A stretch of DNA of 64,000 bases from Phycisphaerae bacterium (lineage in GTDB: Bacteria > Planctomycetota > Phycisphaerae > UBA1845 > PWPN01): contig JAUCQB010000213.1 in assembly GCA_030372985.1 (NCBI GenBank), positions 1 through 64,000 of the forward strand. The letters run 5' to 3'. Below, in pieces: positions 44,941 to 54,589 of this stretch. The notes below the pieces were generated by a model. It saw only the letters and a list, made by a program, of their open reading frames with translations, did not search any database and was not told where the DNA came from. A program made the position numbers and the translations under genes. Numbering within the stretch: position 1 is the first letter of the stretch; every line of letters begins with the position of its first letter.

Positions 44941-47900
44941 ATGACACGAAGAGGGAAGACGTCAGCAACCGCCATTTGCCTGGCGGTCCTGCTGGTAGGG
45001 ACCGTGGGGGTGGATGCCGTCACCATCAACCTGACACCGGGTTGGCGCTTTCAACCCGATCCCGCCGGCACAGGCCGGCACGAAGGCTGGTTTGCCTCCG
45101 AGCTCGACGATTCTCAATGGCGAACCTTGGACGCCGGTGTCTCCTGGAGCCGGCAGGGCTTCCCTGACCTCAAGGGTGCAGGCTGGTATCGCAAGGAGGT
45201 CGCGTTATCGCAGGACTGGCACGAACAACCGGCGTACCTGGCGGTGGGGCAGGTGGATGACGGATACGACCTGTATGTGAACGGCACACTGGCGCGGAGT
45301 TACCACGAGAAGGATCGCCTGAAACGATCGGCGACGGTTACTCGCGTGGCCCATTTGCTGCGGCCCGGCCAGACCAATCTCATCGCTGTTCGGGTCTCAT
45401 ACGAGGGCAAGGAAGGTGAACGCGGCGGCCTGACCGGGTCGGTCGCGCTCTCCACAGATAAACGAGCATTCACCTGGGAGCCGCTGTGTCTGGATCTAGA
45501 CGGTGACTGGCGTTTCAGCACCGATCCCGGCGGACAAGGTCTCACCGATGGATGGTATGCGCCGGACTGCAATGATTCGGCGTGGTCGGTTCGTCGACTG
45601 GAGAGCAGCGGTTGGACGCGATGGCCGGATGTGAAAGAGTATCGGGGCGAGGCCTGGTATCGAATCCGTTTCGAGGTGCCTGCCGACTGGCGCGATGAGC
45701 CGGTGTTGATGCGTGTGCCGGCGATAACCGGCCCGCGAGCCGTGTATCTCAACGGCAGACTGGTATCGTCATCGGGGTTTTCGCATCCACCGGCGTTTCC
45801 CCGCGTGCAAGGCTCTCGCGAGGCGGAGGATCGGGTTTCTGATGAAACCGTTGATGACTTGACGCAGGGAGTTGACCGCGGCAGGTCGAACCTGCTGGTC
45901 ATTCGCGTGAGGTGCGAGGACAAGTCGAAGGCCGGCCTCCGTGGAACGGTGACGATCACGGCCGACAGGCGGGCACTGGTGCCTCTGCAGGGCTGGAAAG
46001 CCGTCACTTCGCTGGCCAAGGCCGAGCCAGATCTCATCCTCCCCGGTCGGGCCACGGGGCGGGGCTCGACCCACACCATCACCGGCCCGATCGGAAGTGA
46101 GGCGGAGGTATTCGCCGCTCCCGATGGATCGTTCAGCCCGTCAAACCGGTCCTACAGCGTGACCGTCTGGGTCTACGACCGGCAGACACATCGGCTGCAC
46201 GCCGGGGAGAAGCTACCGCTGGATCAACTGCGATGGGGTCTGGCGGACGGCCGGCTGCCGTTTCCCGAGTCCGCCTGGCAGGCCGGCCCGGTCCGCGTCG
46301 AAACGACGGTTTTCGCCAGGCCGGAGAAGTTCGAAGACCAGAAGTCGGAACTGGTGTTCTACCGCTGTCGACTTGAGAATCAGGGTGATCAACCTGCCAG
46401 CCTGCTCATCTTCGTTGCAGTCCGGCCCTATTCGATTCCCAGGGAACACTACGCGTTTAACCGGGGCTACAACCCCGTTCGCGAACTGACCTTCTACCCC
46501 GAATGGAATGCGGTTGCGGTCAACGGCCGATGGGGCGTCGTCTCGCTGAAGCCGCCGGCCGCGTTCGGCTGCACCAGCTTCGTGCGCGGCGGCGATGTCG
46601 GCGAATTCGCCTGCAAGGGCGCCTTGCCCGCGGATCACGCTGTTGAGGACTGGTGCGGACTGGGCAGCGGCGCGTACCAGTTTGCCATCGATCTGCCTCC
46701 TGGAAAGGCTGAATCGTACGAGTTCGTCATGCCCATGACCGGAATGGAGCCTACGCCGGAGGCGGCAGCTTTCCTTCGCGGCCGGGACTGGAAGGCAGCC
46801 CATAACGCCGCCCGCGACGAATGGAAGCGACTCTACCAGACCGAGGTCGTCAGCGTGCGGCTTCCCGATCGCGATGCCGAGGAGGCGTTCTACGCATCCG
46901 TGGCCAACATGCTGGTCCTCAAGGACGGCGATGCACTGATCCCCGGCAGCTTCGGCTACAACGCGTTCTGGACACGGGATGCCGCCTACATGATCGATGC
47001 GTGCCTGAGGGCCGGCCTGATCGAGACAGCCCGGAAGGCGACCGAGTTGTGGATCGGTTTTCAGAAGAACTCAGGAGAGTTTCCCTCCATGGGTTCTGGA
47101 GGGCCGCGCGAATGGGACGGCCAGGGCCAGGCGATCTTCGCCTTTGTCCAGGTGTACCGCTACACACGCGACCGGCAGTGGCTCGCCCGTGTGTTCCCGC
47201 ACATCGCCAAGGGTGCAGAGTTCATTGATCGCATCCGCCGCGAGGGCATGACCGACGCCAACAAGGGAACCCCTCTGTGGGGCATCCTGACCCCAAGCGT
47301 GTCAGCAGAGGACCTTGGTCCGCCCGACTGGCACTCCTACTGGGATGACTTCTGGTGCATCCGGGGCCTGCAGGATGCGTTGTTCGCGGCTGACGAACTG
47401 GGTGAGCACCAGGCTGCCGGGCAGATCCGCGCGACGTTGACCGCCTTGCACGAGTCCACCCGGGAATCCATTCGCCAGGTGATGAGCCGCGAGAAGATCG
47501 ACTGGATCCCGGTGGCGCCTGAGAGTGCCAGGTCTTCCGGCCGGGCCCGAGGCACGAGCCCGGCAATCTGGCCCGGCGGGGCGTTCGATCCCGATGATCC
47601 AATCATCCGGCGTTCCTTCGACGTGTACTGGGACCAGCAAATTGCCCCTCGCCAAGGTGGTTACTGGCACGGGGCAGGGCCTTGGCCGTATGCCGGTCTG
47701 GCTCTGGCTCACTGCTACCTCAATCTGGGTCAGCCGGAGCGGTCGCACACCATGCTCCGATGGGCCCTGGATCACCAGTCAGCACCCGGCGTCTACGGGT
47801 GGGCCGAGCTCGCCGACGGCAAGACCAACCTGTTCCTTGGCGGCGACATCCCGCATGGCTGGGCCGCCGCGGAGTACGTCAGCCTCGTTCGCGACATGCT

Positions 47901-50900
47901 TGTGCGCGAAGTTGGCAACGCGATTTATCTGGCGGCCGGCGTAACACCCGCATGGCTCGAGCACGGCAAGCGGGTGGAACTGGGCCGGGCGAAGACGACC
48001 TTCGGTGCCGTCGAGTACCGCCTGCACAGCAAGGCGGATGCGGGTCAGATCGAAATGCAGTTGAAGGCCGATGCCCGGCCGCCGGATGGCTTCTTCTGGC
48101 CGGTCCCGCCGCTCAAAGCACCTGTGACGTCCGTATCCATTGACGGACGGCAAACGGAGATGCCGGCGGACCGCAAGTTGCCGATTCCGCCCGATGCCCG
48201 GCAGATCATTCTGACCCTCAAGGTTGACCCTCCGCGTGCGGAGAACGAGCCCTATCGCGCCCGCATGGCGTCGTGGAGGTCCAACCTGACCAACGAGAAC
48301 GTCTATGCTTCCGTGGACACTCAACGGCCGCTGCTGGGTGTGTACTTCTATTTCGAGGGCGCCGACGAAGCGGTCAACGCCGCCCGCTTGAGATCGGTTC
48401 GCGAGGCGTTCGACTTCGTGCAGATCTCGCCTCAGGATTCGCAGGTTGACCGATGCGAACGGATCGGCCTGCCCTGGATGGGCGTCGATCAACCCGCTAT
48501 CCCGCTGGGTCGCGATTCGCAGCAGTGGGGTTCCGCTCGCAGCGTGATCCTCGACCGGACGCGAAGGTATCGCGACAGCACCTACCTGCTGGGGTGGAAT
48601 GACGGCAGCGAGCCGCATACCTCGTTTCGCACGCCCGGGTACACCGGTCATACCGAGGAGACATACAAGGCTCTCGGCGCAGCTGAACCGACGCGCAAGG
48701 AGTTCATCGAATGGCTCGCCGGGCAATACGAGGATGCCTCCCCCTCGCAGGATACCAGCGGCGACGGCATCACCTTCAACCGCGACTTCAATGTGAGCTT
48801 TGACTCGTGGGAAGCCGTCGCCCAGCCGGCCAATCGCACCGCTCCGTGGTTCGAGCAGATGCTGGTGCCGTTCCAGCGCAAGCTGATCCGCGACTGCGTG
48901 GCCGGACGGATCGATCTTTTTCACCAGGGTGACCCCGCCCACAAGGTGAGCCCCCGCCTGCTCCGCAGCCTCGACGACCCGCGCATGTCCTACGATCTGA
49001 CCTACCTGAACCTCGGCGACGCCGCGGGCGTCACGTTTTACTGCGGAGGCGGATTCAACATGGATGATCCGCAGAAGACCGGTGCCCGCGTCGAGACGAA
49101 GGGAATGTGGGATGCCGGCCGCTACGGCTTCGGGCTGACGATGAGGCCACCGGTGTCTGAGCGGCGAGGGATCGTTCAGTCGGCATACCGCATTATGTTT
49201 CCAAGCCAGACCCCCATCATCTTCAAGACTGCGGTTCGTTCGGAGGGAACCGACGCGATGGCCGCCCGAGTTGACGCGGTCGAGGACCTGGCAGATCCCG
49301 ACGCCCCGGGACGCACCCTGGTGAAGAAGGGAACCGGCCGCGACTTCGCTGAGATGCAGGTGGACCTGACGCCCTATGCCGGGAAGCGCGTCTGGTTGCG
49401 ACTGGTGGGCGAGCCTGGCGGTGGCCTTGGGGCCGAGGATAGCAGGCTGCACTGGCTGGAGCCGCGGATCGAAGCCGGCGGCGCGACCTGCGCCCACCTT
49501 GTGAGCTTCTACCGAGAGTCACGCGCGGGCTACCGACTGGCATCGGATGACGGCGAATGGGGACCGCTTGTGTGGCTGGGCATGAGGGGAGGATCCTATC
49601 AGGCCTGGTATGCCGACCACGTCATGAGCCTAGTCGCGAACCGTGCCCGGCTGGCCGGCAAGCGAGCGGTCGCCAACGAGTTCCATCCGGGCAGCGGCTC
49701 TGCCGATGCCATGTTCCCGTTCGCCATCTACGACTCGCTCATCCGGTTGATGCAGTTCCGCGTTCCCAGCGTTGCCTATTTCTGCCACATGTACAAGGGC
49801 GAATTCACCAACTACAGCATGGCCAATTCCGAAGAGCACGTCGCCCGAGCCCGCAACCAGATGATCCTCTGGAATGCCTACAAGTCCGTTCCCGCGTGGC
49901 GACGCTCGTCGGTGGCCTGCTTCATGCCTTCCGGTTTTGCCACGCCGCAGCAGGCTACGGAAGCCGCGCGTCAGTTCGGGACGGGCGGACGGCTGGTGTG
50001 GGCTCTCGGCGAACTGGGAGCTGACTTCTACTTGCTCAACGATCTCGACCAGGCTCGCCACTATGACAAGGTGGTCATCTTTCTGGCCTCCGCCGACCGT
50101 GAGTCGGAGGAGAAGCTCCACCGTTTCCTCACCCGAAGCTACAAGGACAAGCGTGTGCTCATCCTCACGTCGGTTAGCCGTTTGTGGGGACCGGTTGGCC
50201 GCCGCATTTCGCCACGGATCGACGCCTCATTGCTCGATGTGCTCCCGGCCTCGCCGGTGGGTTCACAGCTCGTCGAGAAGAGGGCAACGCTGCTGCCCGG
50301 CCTCACCGCCACCATGAGAATCGCCGACAGCGTTCACTTGAACAGTCTGCCCGGCTTCAACGCCATCGTGGCCGACGACGGAACCCCGGTCGGGGCCAGA
50401 AGCGACCATGTCCTCTGCCTGGCCGGTTTCCCGGATACATCGCCGGACGACAGCCTGTCCCGAGGCTGGCGCGACACCAACATGAGGAGACTGGTGCATC
50501 GCTGGCTCGAAGTCGAACCGGGCCTGATCGATGCGGGGGCAATCAAGATCGTGAACCGCGACATGACCGCACGTGAGCCGGCGATCTACTGCATTGAGGA
50601 CAGTTCAGTTGTGCGACTGGGAGAGGGCCTGGCAGGTTACGATGTCCTGCATCAAAACCCGGTGGACGGATGGGTCTGCGGACCCACTGTGCTGCGGGCG
50701 TGGCCGGCCTCGCAGCCGCGACTGATCGACACCGATGTGTGCTTACCGCTGACCGTGGACGAGAAGGAATCCTCGATTTCTGCTTCGCTGGTTGCTCCGG
50801 AGTCTCTGCAGACAAGCAGGCCGGAAACGTTGACCGTCTACATGCCGGAATCGCCTCCTGCGGTCTACCTCAACGGTGCCTTGCAGCATCCGGAATCCCT

Positions 50901-50964
50901 GGGTCGCGGTTTCTATCGAGTTGCACAGGTGCGTCCCGGTGTTCACAACCTTCGTGTTGAATAG
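44941..50964 (+). CDS. Giant secreted multi-domain glycosidase-like protein
   Basis: 2007 residues from the ATG at 44941 (AAAGGA seven bases upstream). Signal peptide ~1-27. Two GH2-type sugar-binding sandwiches in tandem: ~30-170 (LTPGWRFQPDPAG, GAGWYRKEVAL, YDLYVNG) and ~182-330 (LDGDWRFSTDPGG, GEAWYRIRFEV, VYLNGRLV). A beta region follows to ~620, then an (alpha/alpha)6 domain (~640-1020; YNAFWTRDAAYMIDACLRAG, GEFPSMGSGG) like GH15/63/78. Residues ~1110-1600 look like a TIM-barrel enzyme (PLLGVYFYFEGADEAVN, QISPQDSQVDR), then C-terminal domains of unknown type. Two catalytic units in one chain are likely. Divergent LacI gene suggests substrate-induced expression. Confidence 0.75.
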   Translation: MTRRGKTSATAICLAVLLVGTVGVDAVTINLTPGWRFQPDPAGTGRHEGWFASELDDSQWRTLDAGVSWSRQGFPDLKGAGWYRKEVALSQDWHEQPAYLAVGQVDDGYDLYVNGTLARSYHEKDRLKRSATVTRVAHLLRPGQTNLIAVRVSYEGKEGERGGLTGSVALSTDKRAFTWEPLCLDLDGDWRFSTDPGGQGLTDGWYAPDCNDSAWSVRRLESSGWTRWPDVKEYRGEAWYRIRFEVPADWRDEPVLMRVPAITGPRAVYLNGRLVSSSGFSHPPAFPRVQGSREAEDRVSDETVDDLTQGVDRGRSNLLVIRVRCEDKSKAGLRGTVTITADRRALVPLQGWKAVTSLAKAEPDLILPGRATGRGSTHTITGPIGSEAEVFAAPDGSFSPSNRSYSVTVWVYDRQTHRLHAGEKLPLDQLRWGLADGRLPFPESAWQAGPVRVETTVFARPEKFEDQKSELVFYRCRLENQGDQPASLLIFVAVRPYSIPREHYAFNRGYNPVRELTFYPEWNAVAVNGRWGVVSLKPPAAFGCTSFVRGGDVGEFACKGALPADHAVEDWCGLGSGAYQFAIDLPPGKAESYEFVMPMTGMEPTPEAAAFLRGRDWKAAHNAARDEWKRLYQTEVVSVRLPDRDAEEAFYASVANMLVLKDGDALIPGSFGYNAFWTRDAAYMIDACLRAGLIETARKATELWIGFQKNSGEFPSMGSGGPREWDGQGQAIFAFVQVYRYTRDRQWLARVFPHIAKGAEFIDRIRREGMTDANKGTPLWGILTPSVSAEDLGPPDWHSYWDDFWCIRGLQDALFAADELGEHQAAGQIRATLTALHESTRESIRQVMSREKIDWIPVAPESARSSGRARGTSPAIWPGGAFDPDDPIIRRSFDVYWDQQIAPRQGGYWHGAGPWPYAGLALAHCYLNLGQPERSHTMLRWALDHQSAPGVYGWAELADGKTNLFLGGDIPHGWAAAEYVSLVRDMLVREVGNAIYLAAGVTPAWLEHGKRVELGRAKTTFGAVEYRLHSKADAGQIEMQLKADARPPDGFFWPVPPLKAPVTSVSIDGRQTEMPADRKLPIPPDARQIILTLKVDPPRAENEPYRARMASWRSNLTNENVYASVDTQRPLLGVYFYFEGADEAVNAARLRSVREAFDFVQISPQDSQVDRCERIGLPWMGVDQPAIPLGRDSQQWGSARSVILDRTRRYRDSTYLLGWNDGSEPHTSFRTPGYTGHTEETYKALGAAEPTRKEFIEWLAGQYEDASPSQDTSGDGITFNRDFNVSFDSWEAVAQPANRTAPWFEQMLVPFQRKLIRDCVAGRIDLFHQGDPAHKVSPRLLRSLDDPRMSYDLTYLNLGDAAGVTFYCGGGFNMDDPQKTGARVETKGMWDAGRYGFGLTMRPPVSERRGIVQSAYRIMFPSQTPIIFKTAVRSEGTDAMAARVDAVEDLADPDAPGRTLVKKGTGRDFAEMQVDLTPYAGKRVWLRLVGEPGGGLGAEDSRLHWLEPRIEAGGATCAHLVSFYRESRAGYRLASDDGEWGPLVWLGMRGGSYQAWYADHVMSLVANRARLAGKRAVANEFHPGSGSADAMFPFAIYDSLIRLMQFRVPSVAYFCHMYKGEFTNYSMANSEEHVARARNQMILWNAYKSVPAWRRSSVACFMPSGFATPQQATEAARQFGTGGRLVWALGELGADFYLLNDLDQARHYDKVVIFLASADRESEEKLHRFLTRSYKDKRVLILTSVSRLWGPVGRRISPRIDASLLDVLPASPVGSQLVEKRATLLPGLTATMRIADSVHLNSLPGFNAIVADDGTPVGARSDHVLCLAGFPDTSPDDSLSRGWRDTNMRRLVHRWLEVEPGLIDAGAIKIVNRDMTAREPAIYCIEDSSVVRLGEGLAGYDVLHQNPVDGWVCGPTVLRAWPASQPRLIDTDVCLPLTVDEKESSISASLVAPESLQTSRPETLTVYMPESPPAVYLNGALQHPESLGRGFYRVAQVRPGVHNLRVE

Positions 50965-51412
50965 TGCAGGCGCACGTCGGGGCGGGCGTGACCATCCAGG
51001 TGGCGTTGCTCCCTCGGCCACCGAGAGCCGACCTGACTGCCCCACTCTGAGTGCCTGAGCTGAATTCGCAACAACGTGCGGACCGGAGTCAGAGGATGGC
51101 CAACAACAAGACCGGCCTGCAACTGACCCGGATCGGCCAAGAGAACCGGCCGAGGCCGTAGCCACGGGTGCTGCTTGAGGACCCGGCCAAGAGCTACCAC
51201 GCGGTTCGGCGGGCGGCATCTGGGCCTTGCTGGTGGTCAGCGTGTGATCCTTCATGGCGCGCCTGAAGGCGGACTTGACCGCCCGAACCCTCTTGTTGGC
51301 CCAGAAGGCTGAAACCTTGCCGTCTCGCGCCTTCTGGCAGATTCGTTCACGCCAGGCAAGAGGCCGCTCCTTCCTGAGATCGACCAGCTCCGCTTCATCA
51401 AAGGTGCACTTG
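50965..51412. other. Gene-poor stretch, possible fossil coding on the minus strand
   Basis: The minus-strand frame just below the TGA at about 51423-51421 reads CDKCTFDEAELVDLRKERP, then WRERICQKARDGKVSAFW, then VRAVKSAFRRAMKDHTL, which looks protein-like for about 75 codons (51410-51200). It then runs as low-quality sequence into the 3' end of the glycosidase gene. There is no ATG and no family I recognise. The rest is unremarkable. Confidence 0.35.
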
Positions 51413-51745
51413 TCACAAAGAATTCAAAGAGGCTTTTATGTCCTCGAAACGCTTTGGGCTGCGGTGCGTCTTGAGGAACGCTCTATAGGCATTGCCGACT
51501 TCACGGGCTGTTGCCCGGGCCGCTGACCTCGCTGCGGGGGCTTGAGAACCATCCGTAGTCTGACTATACTTGCCCCTGACCCAGTTGGTAGGCCGTTGTT
51601 CGGCAACCGCCGGGTCTTGGAGAAGTACTTGAAACGGCCATCGGGCAGGATGACGTAGTCCGCCCCAGTGGCGCCTTGTCGTCTGAGGCCACCTTTTCGG
51701 GTTCGTCCCATGTTCTGTCTCCTGAGCGATGTTCGCGAGACGCAT
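51413..51745 (-). pseudogene. Possible frameshifted small gene of a lost element
   Basis: Two minus-strand frames each look coding over part of the length: MGRTRKGGLRRQGATGADYV then FKYFSKTRRLPNNG in one, and ATAREVGNAYRAFLKTHRSP then FEDIKASLNSL to the stop at 51413 in the other. One frameshift near 51600 would join them. The position, next to tRNA-Lys and a broken integrase, suggests remains of an integrated element. No function known. Confidence 0.35.
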
Positions 51746-51783
51746 GGCAAGGCCCAGGTGCGATTTCTTGTACTGACCCGCCT

Positions 51784-51856
51784 GCGTCCTTAGCTCAATT
51801 GGTAGAGCATCTGACTCTTAATCAGAGGGTTGAAGGTTCGAGTCCTTCAGGACGCA
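51784..51856 (+). tRNA. tRNA-Lys(CTT)
   Basis: 73 nt. Acceptor GCGTCCT/AGGACGC with discriminator A, D arm GCTC/GAGC, anticodon arm TCTGA/TCAGA with loop CTCTTAA (anticodon CTT, reading AAG), T arm GAAGG-TTCGAGT-CCTTC. CCA is not encoded. The 3' end points toward an integrase remnant, the usual arrangement for elements that integrate into tRNA genes. Confidence 0.97.
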
Positions 51857-52007
51857 TTTCTTTCCGCGCCCTTGCCGGCCTGCAAGTCTTTTCCCGGCAG
51901 GCGGTTACGGGACTCGTCCTTTTGACAGCCATTCGTCCTGGTCCCGTCACAGTCCCCAACCCAGTCGGATTTACATTGGTTTTACACTGTGGTTGGGAGG
52001 ATCTTCG

Positions 52008-52560
52008 ATGGTCAGCGTGAGTAGGTTCAGAAGACCGAATGGCTACTGGTATGTCCGCTACTGGATGAACGCCCAAGTGGTGGACGACTCTGCCCGAACG
52101 AAAAGCGAGACCGAAGCCGAGCGGTACCGTCTCCGGCGTGAAATTGAGATCGGGGCCGGCATCCAACCGATACGCCACGCCCATATCGACGAACTCCTAC
52201 CGGTTTATCAGGAGTCCTTCCCCCAAAGACCTCGCCCAAACATCGTTCCGAGGCGGCTCGAATCCTAGGCCAATTGCTCCAGCTCTGTGGCCGCAAACGA
52301 CGGAATGGCTCATTTGGCCTCCGGACGCAGCAGCTCACACCGGAGATGATCGACAGATACATCAGCCGCAGGCAGAAGTCTCAGCTTTACGATGGCAGCC
52401 GCCGAGACCGTCTTGGGCGACGAATCGTCCAGAAGGGGACAGTCTTGAACGTTACTCTGCGCACGGAGCTGCGGCAACTGTCCCTTAACTGGTGTTGCCG
52501 ACAGAACCCCCCCCTATTTGAGAGAGAACCCGATTCCCTCCCCCATGCAACTTCGATCAG
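52008..52560 (+). pseudogene. Tyrosine recombinase (phage-type integrase), frameshifted and truncated
   Basis: The ATG at 52008 (GGGAGG ahead) opens VSRFRRPNGYWYVRYWMNAQ and ETEAERYRLRREIEIGAGIQ, a typical integrase N-terminus. Near 52215 the frame shifts: the first frame stops at 52268, while a second continues as HRSEAARILGQLLQLCG and LTPEMIDRYISRRQKSQ to about LRQLSLNWCCRQNPPL, the core-binding domain. The catalytic domain with its R-H-R-Y residues is missing, replaced by the 3' end of the next gene. It starts 151 bp beyond tRNA-Lys, which was probably its attachment site. Confidence 0.8.
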
Positions 52561-52601
52561 AAGCGACGCGAGGCCGCATCAGTGTACGGACTGGCCGCCG
52601 G

Positions 52602-53198
52602 CTATTTTGGCTCGATCTCGATGGCCACGTCATCAATGTAGTAGGTCAGTTGCGCCTCCCAGACGGCACTGATACCGAAAGCGACGCGAATCTTGCCGTT
52701 GCTGGTGGCGGTGGCATCGATGACGTAGGTGTACGTTCTCCACCCCGCGACCTGGTTGGCGGCCATGCTGACGTCGAAATCTTCCTCGGCGTCCGGGGCC
52801 TTGCCGCCGGCATATGCCGCGACCTTGGCGAGCGTGTTGAAGCTTTCCGTCTCGCTCCACAGCGAGAACGCCAGCGTGACGGAGTATGCCCTGCCGGCGG
52901 TGACGTCGAACTCGCGGACCAGCCAGATGGTCCCATCATCCTGGTTGCCGTCGAGAGAAAACCTGGCTGAATACTGTCCTTCGTCGGCCTGGGCATCGCT
53001 CTGCTCGATCGACCAGGCCACCGGCTGGCCGGGGTTGTTGGGGTCTTCGGGCACGTCCGAGCCCTGTGTCCATGCCCCCAGACCGCTTTCGAACCCGTCG
53101 TTGAATGCAACAGGCTCTTCGTCAACCGGCAGGCAGTTGGCGCCGGTCATGACAACGAATCCGGCCGCCGCAATCAGGAACCACCATGTGTTTCGCAT
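52602..53198 (-). CDS. Lipoprotein with carbohydrate-binding-module-like domain
   Basis: 198 residues from the ATG at 53198, preceded by a strong AAAGGAGG at five bases. The signal ends in MTGANC, a near-lipobox with the cysteine at ~22. The rest is one beta-sandwich: FNDGFESGLGAWTQGSD, a middle YSARFSLDGNQDDGTIWLV, and an end AQLTYYIDDVAIEIEP. This resembles CBM4/9/22-like domains that bind sugars through a jelly roll. Probably a surface glycan-binding lipoprotein. It follows the enolase-family gene by 58 bp on the same strand. Confidence 0.7.
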   Translation of the reverse strand: MRNTWWFLIAAAGFVVMTGANCLPVDEEPVAFNDGFESGLGAWTQGSDVPEDPNNPGQPVAWSIEQSDAQADEGQYSARFSLDGNQDDGTIWLVREFDVTAGRAYSVTLAFSLWSETESFNTLAKVAAYAGGKAPDAEEDFDVSMAANQVAGWRTYTYVIDATATSNGKIRVAFGISAVWEAQLTYYIDDVAIEIEPK

Positions 53199-53256
53199 TG
53201 CATCCTCCTTTACTGTTCTCTGCGTGAGGGGTCCGGCAAACGACCCTCTCTCATTC

Positions 53257-54423
53257 TTACCCTTCCAAGAGCGCTTCGCCACCGACTTCGATACGCACGG
53301 GCCGGCGGAATCGCTTCACGGTGTCCATGTCGATGGTCACACCCAGGCCGGGGGCCCCGGTCAGCCGGACCAGACCGTCTGATCCGGGCTGGAGGCAGGG
53401 CTCGCACAGGTTCTCGGCCAACGGCGAGCCCGACTGCGGGTACTCAAGGTAGCCGAACCGCTCGACACCCGCGAATCCGTGCAACGCCGCCGCCAGGCTC
53501 AGCTTGCTTTTGAACGTGTGGTTCACGTAGACAGCCCCGTGCTTTTCGGCCAGCCTGCGGACATCGTACGCCGGCGTGATGCCTCCGATCCGCCCGGCAT
53601 CAATCTGAATGAAGGACACTCCCCCATGCATGAGCAGGTCCTCGGCGAAGCGGACGGTGTTGGAGCCTTCACCCCCGGCCAGTCTGACCGGCGAGTGCTT
53701 GGCCAGGCGACCATAAGCCTCAATCGCGTGCGGGTGAAACGGCTCTTCAAGCCAGGTGATCTTGTACTCGGCGAACCGCCGTGCCCGCTGAAGCGCAGCC
53801 TGGTCGTCATGGCCCCAGACACAGCCGGCGTCGATCATGACTTCGCTATCCGGCCCCATGCCCTCGCGGGCCGCCGCTACCAGGGCGACGTCGTCTTCGA
53901 GCGTTCCCTTGCCCATCGGCCCCCATCCGAACTTGGCGGCTTTGAAGCCAGCCGCCGCCAGCGACCTGGCCCGCTCGCGGGTCTGTTGAGGCGTGTCACC
54001 GAACAAGACCGACCCATAAGGCCGCTTGGGGTAAGCTTTCTGGTCGCCGAGCAGGCGGTAGACCGGTTGGCCGAGTTTCTTGCCCATGATGTCCCATAGA
54101 GCAATGTCCGCCCCGGCGTAGGCGTGGTGGATCTGTTCGATGTCCAGCCCTCGGGCCCAGACCTTGGCCTGGATCCGCCGGATGTCCTCCGGTGTGTCGA
54201 CGGTTTCGCCAAGGATGGTCTCGCGGATATTGACGATATTGCTGTGCGACGGCGGGCAGCAATAGACGGCCATCGAGACCAGCGGCGATGCGTCGCACTC
54301 TCCGAAGCCCTCGATTCCTGCGTCGGTGCCGATATGGACCAGGAGGGTATCCTGCGTCCCGTCGGCCGCGTCGGTGATGTGGGGCAGCGCCAGGTAATAC
54401 AGCTCGATGTCGGTGATCTTCAT
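53257..54423 (-). CDS. Enolase-superfamily (mandelate racemase/muconate lactonizing type) enzyme
   Basis: 388 residues. N-terminal capping domain (MKITDIELYYLALPHIT ... IEGFGECDASP), then the barrel: FKAAKFGWGPMG with the catalytic-lysine strand, VMIDAGCVWG (metal Asp), ITWLEEPF (metal Glu), RLAGGEG (metal Glu), and VNHTFKSKLSLAAALH with the late histidine. Enzymes of this group abstract the proton alpha to a carboxylate; most relatives with such motifs dehydrate or epimerise sugar acids. Divergently transcribed from the Gfo/Idh/MocA gene at 54590, a common pairing in sugar-acid pathways. Confidence 0.9.
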   Translation of the reverse strand: MKITDIELYYLALPHITDAADGTQDTLLVHIGTDAGIEGFGECDASPLVSMAVYCCPPSHSNIVNIRETILGETVDTPEDIRRIQAKVWARGLDIEQIHHAYAGADIALWDIMGKKLGQPVYRLLGDQKAYPKRPYGSVLFGDTPQQTRERARSLAAAGFKAAKFGWGPMGKGTLEDDVALVAAAREGMGPDSEVMIDAGCVWGHDDQAALQRARRFAEYKITWLEEPFHPHAIEAYGRLAKHSPVRLAGGEGSNTVRFAEDLLMHGGVSFIQIDAGRIGGITPAYDVRRLAEKHGAVYVNHTFKSKLSLAAALHGFAGVERFGYLEYPQSGSPLAENLCEPCLQPGSDGLVRLTGAPGLGVTIDMDTVKRFRRPVRIEVGGEALLEG

Positions 54424-54480
54424 GTCATTACTTTGCCCGCGCAGCGGTTTTCTGGCAAGGGGGCTGCGGTGTCATCGCGC

Positions 54481-54509
54481 TTGATTCCATGGCCGTTGCC
54501 CGCTATATC
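54481..54509 (+). promoter_or_regulatory. Sigma70-type promoter of the oxidoreductase gene
   Basis: TTGATT (54481-54486) and TATATC (54504-54509) with 17-bp spacing, about 80 bp before the ATG at 54590, in the divergent region. CCATGG occurs at 54487 and 54509, flanking the spacer. Confidence 0.5.
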
Positions 54510-54589
54510 CATGGACGATCGGAAGGGCAATTCCTCGCCTGCAACGGGCTCGCCGGTGGTGCGGGCCGGAAAGAAAGGAGAGACGCGCG

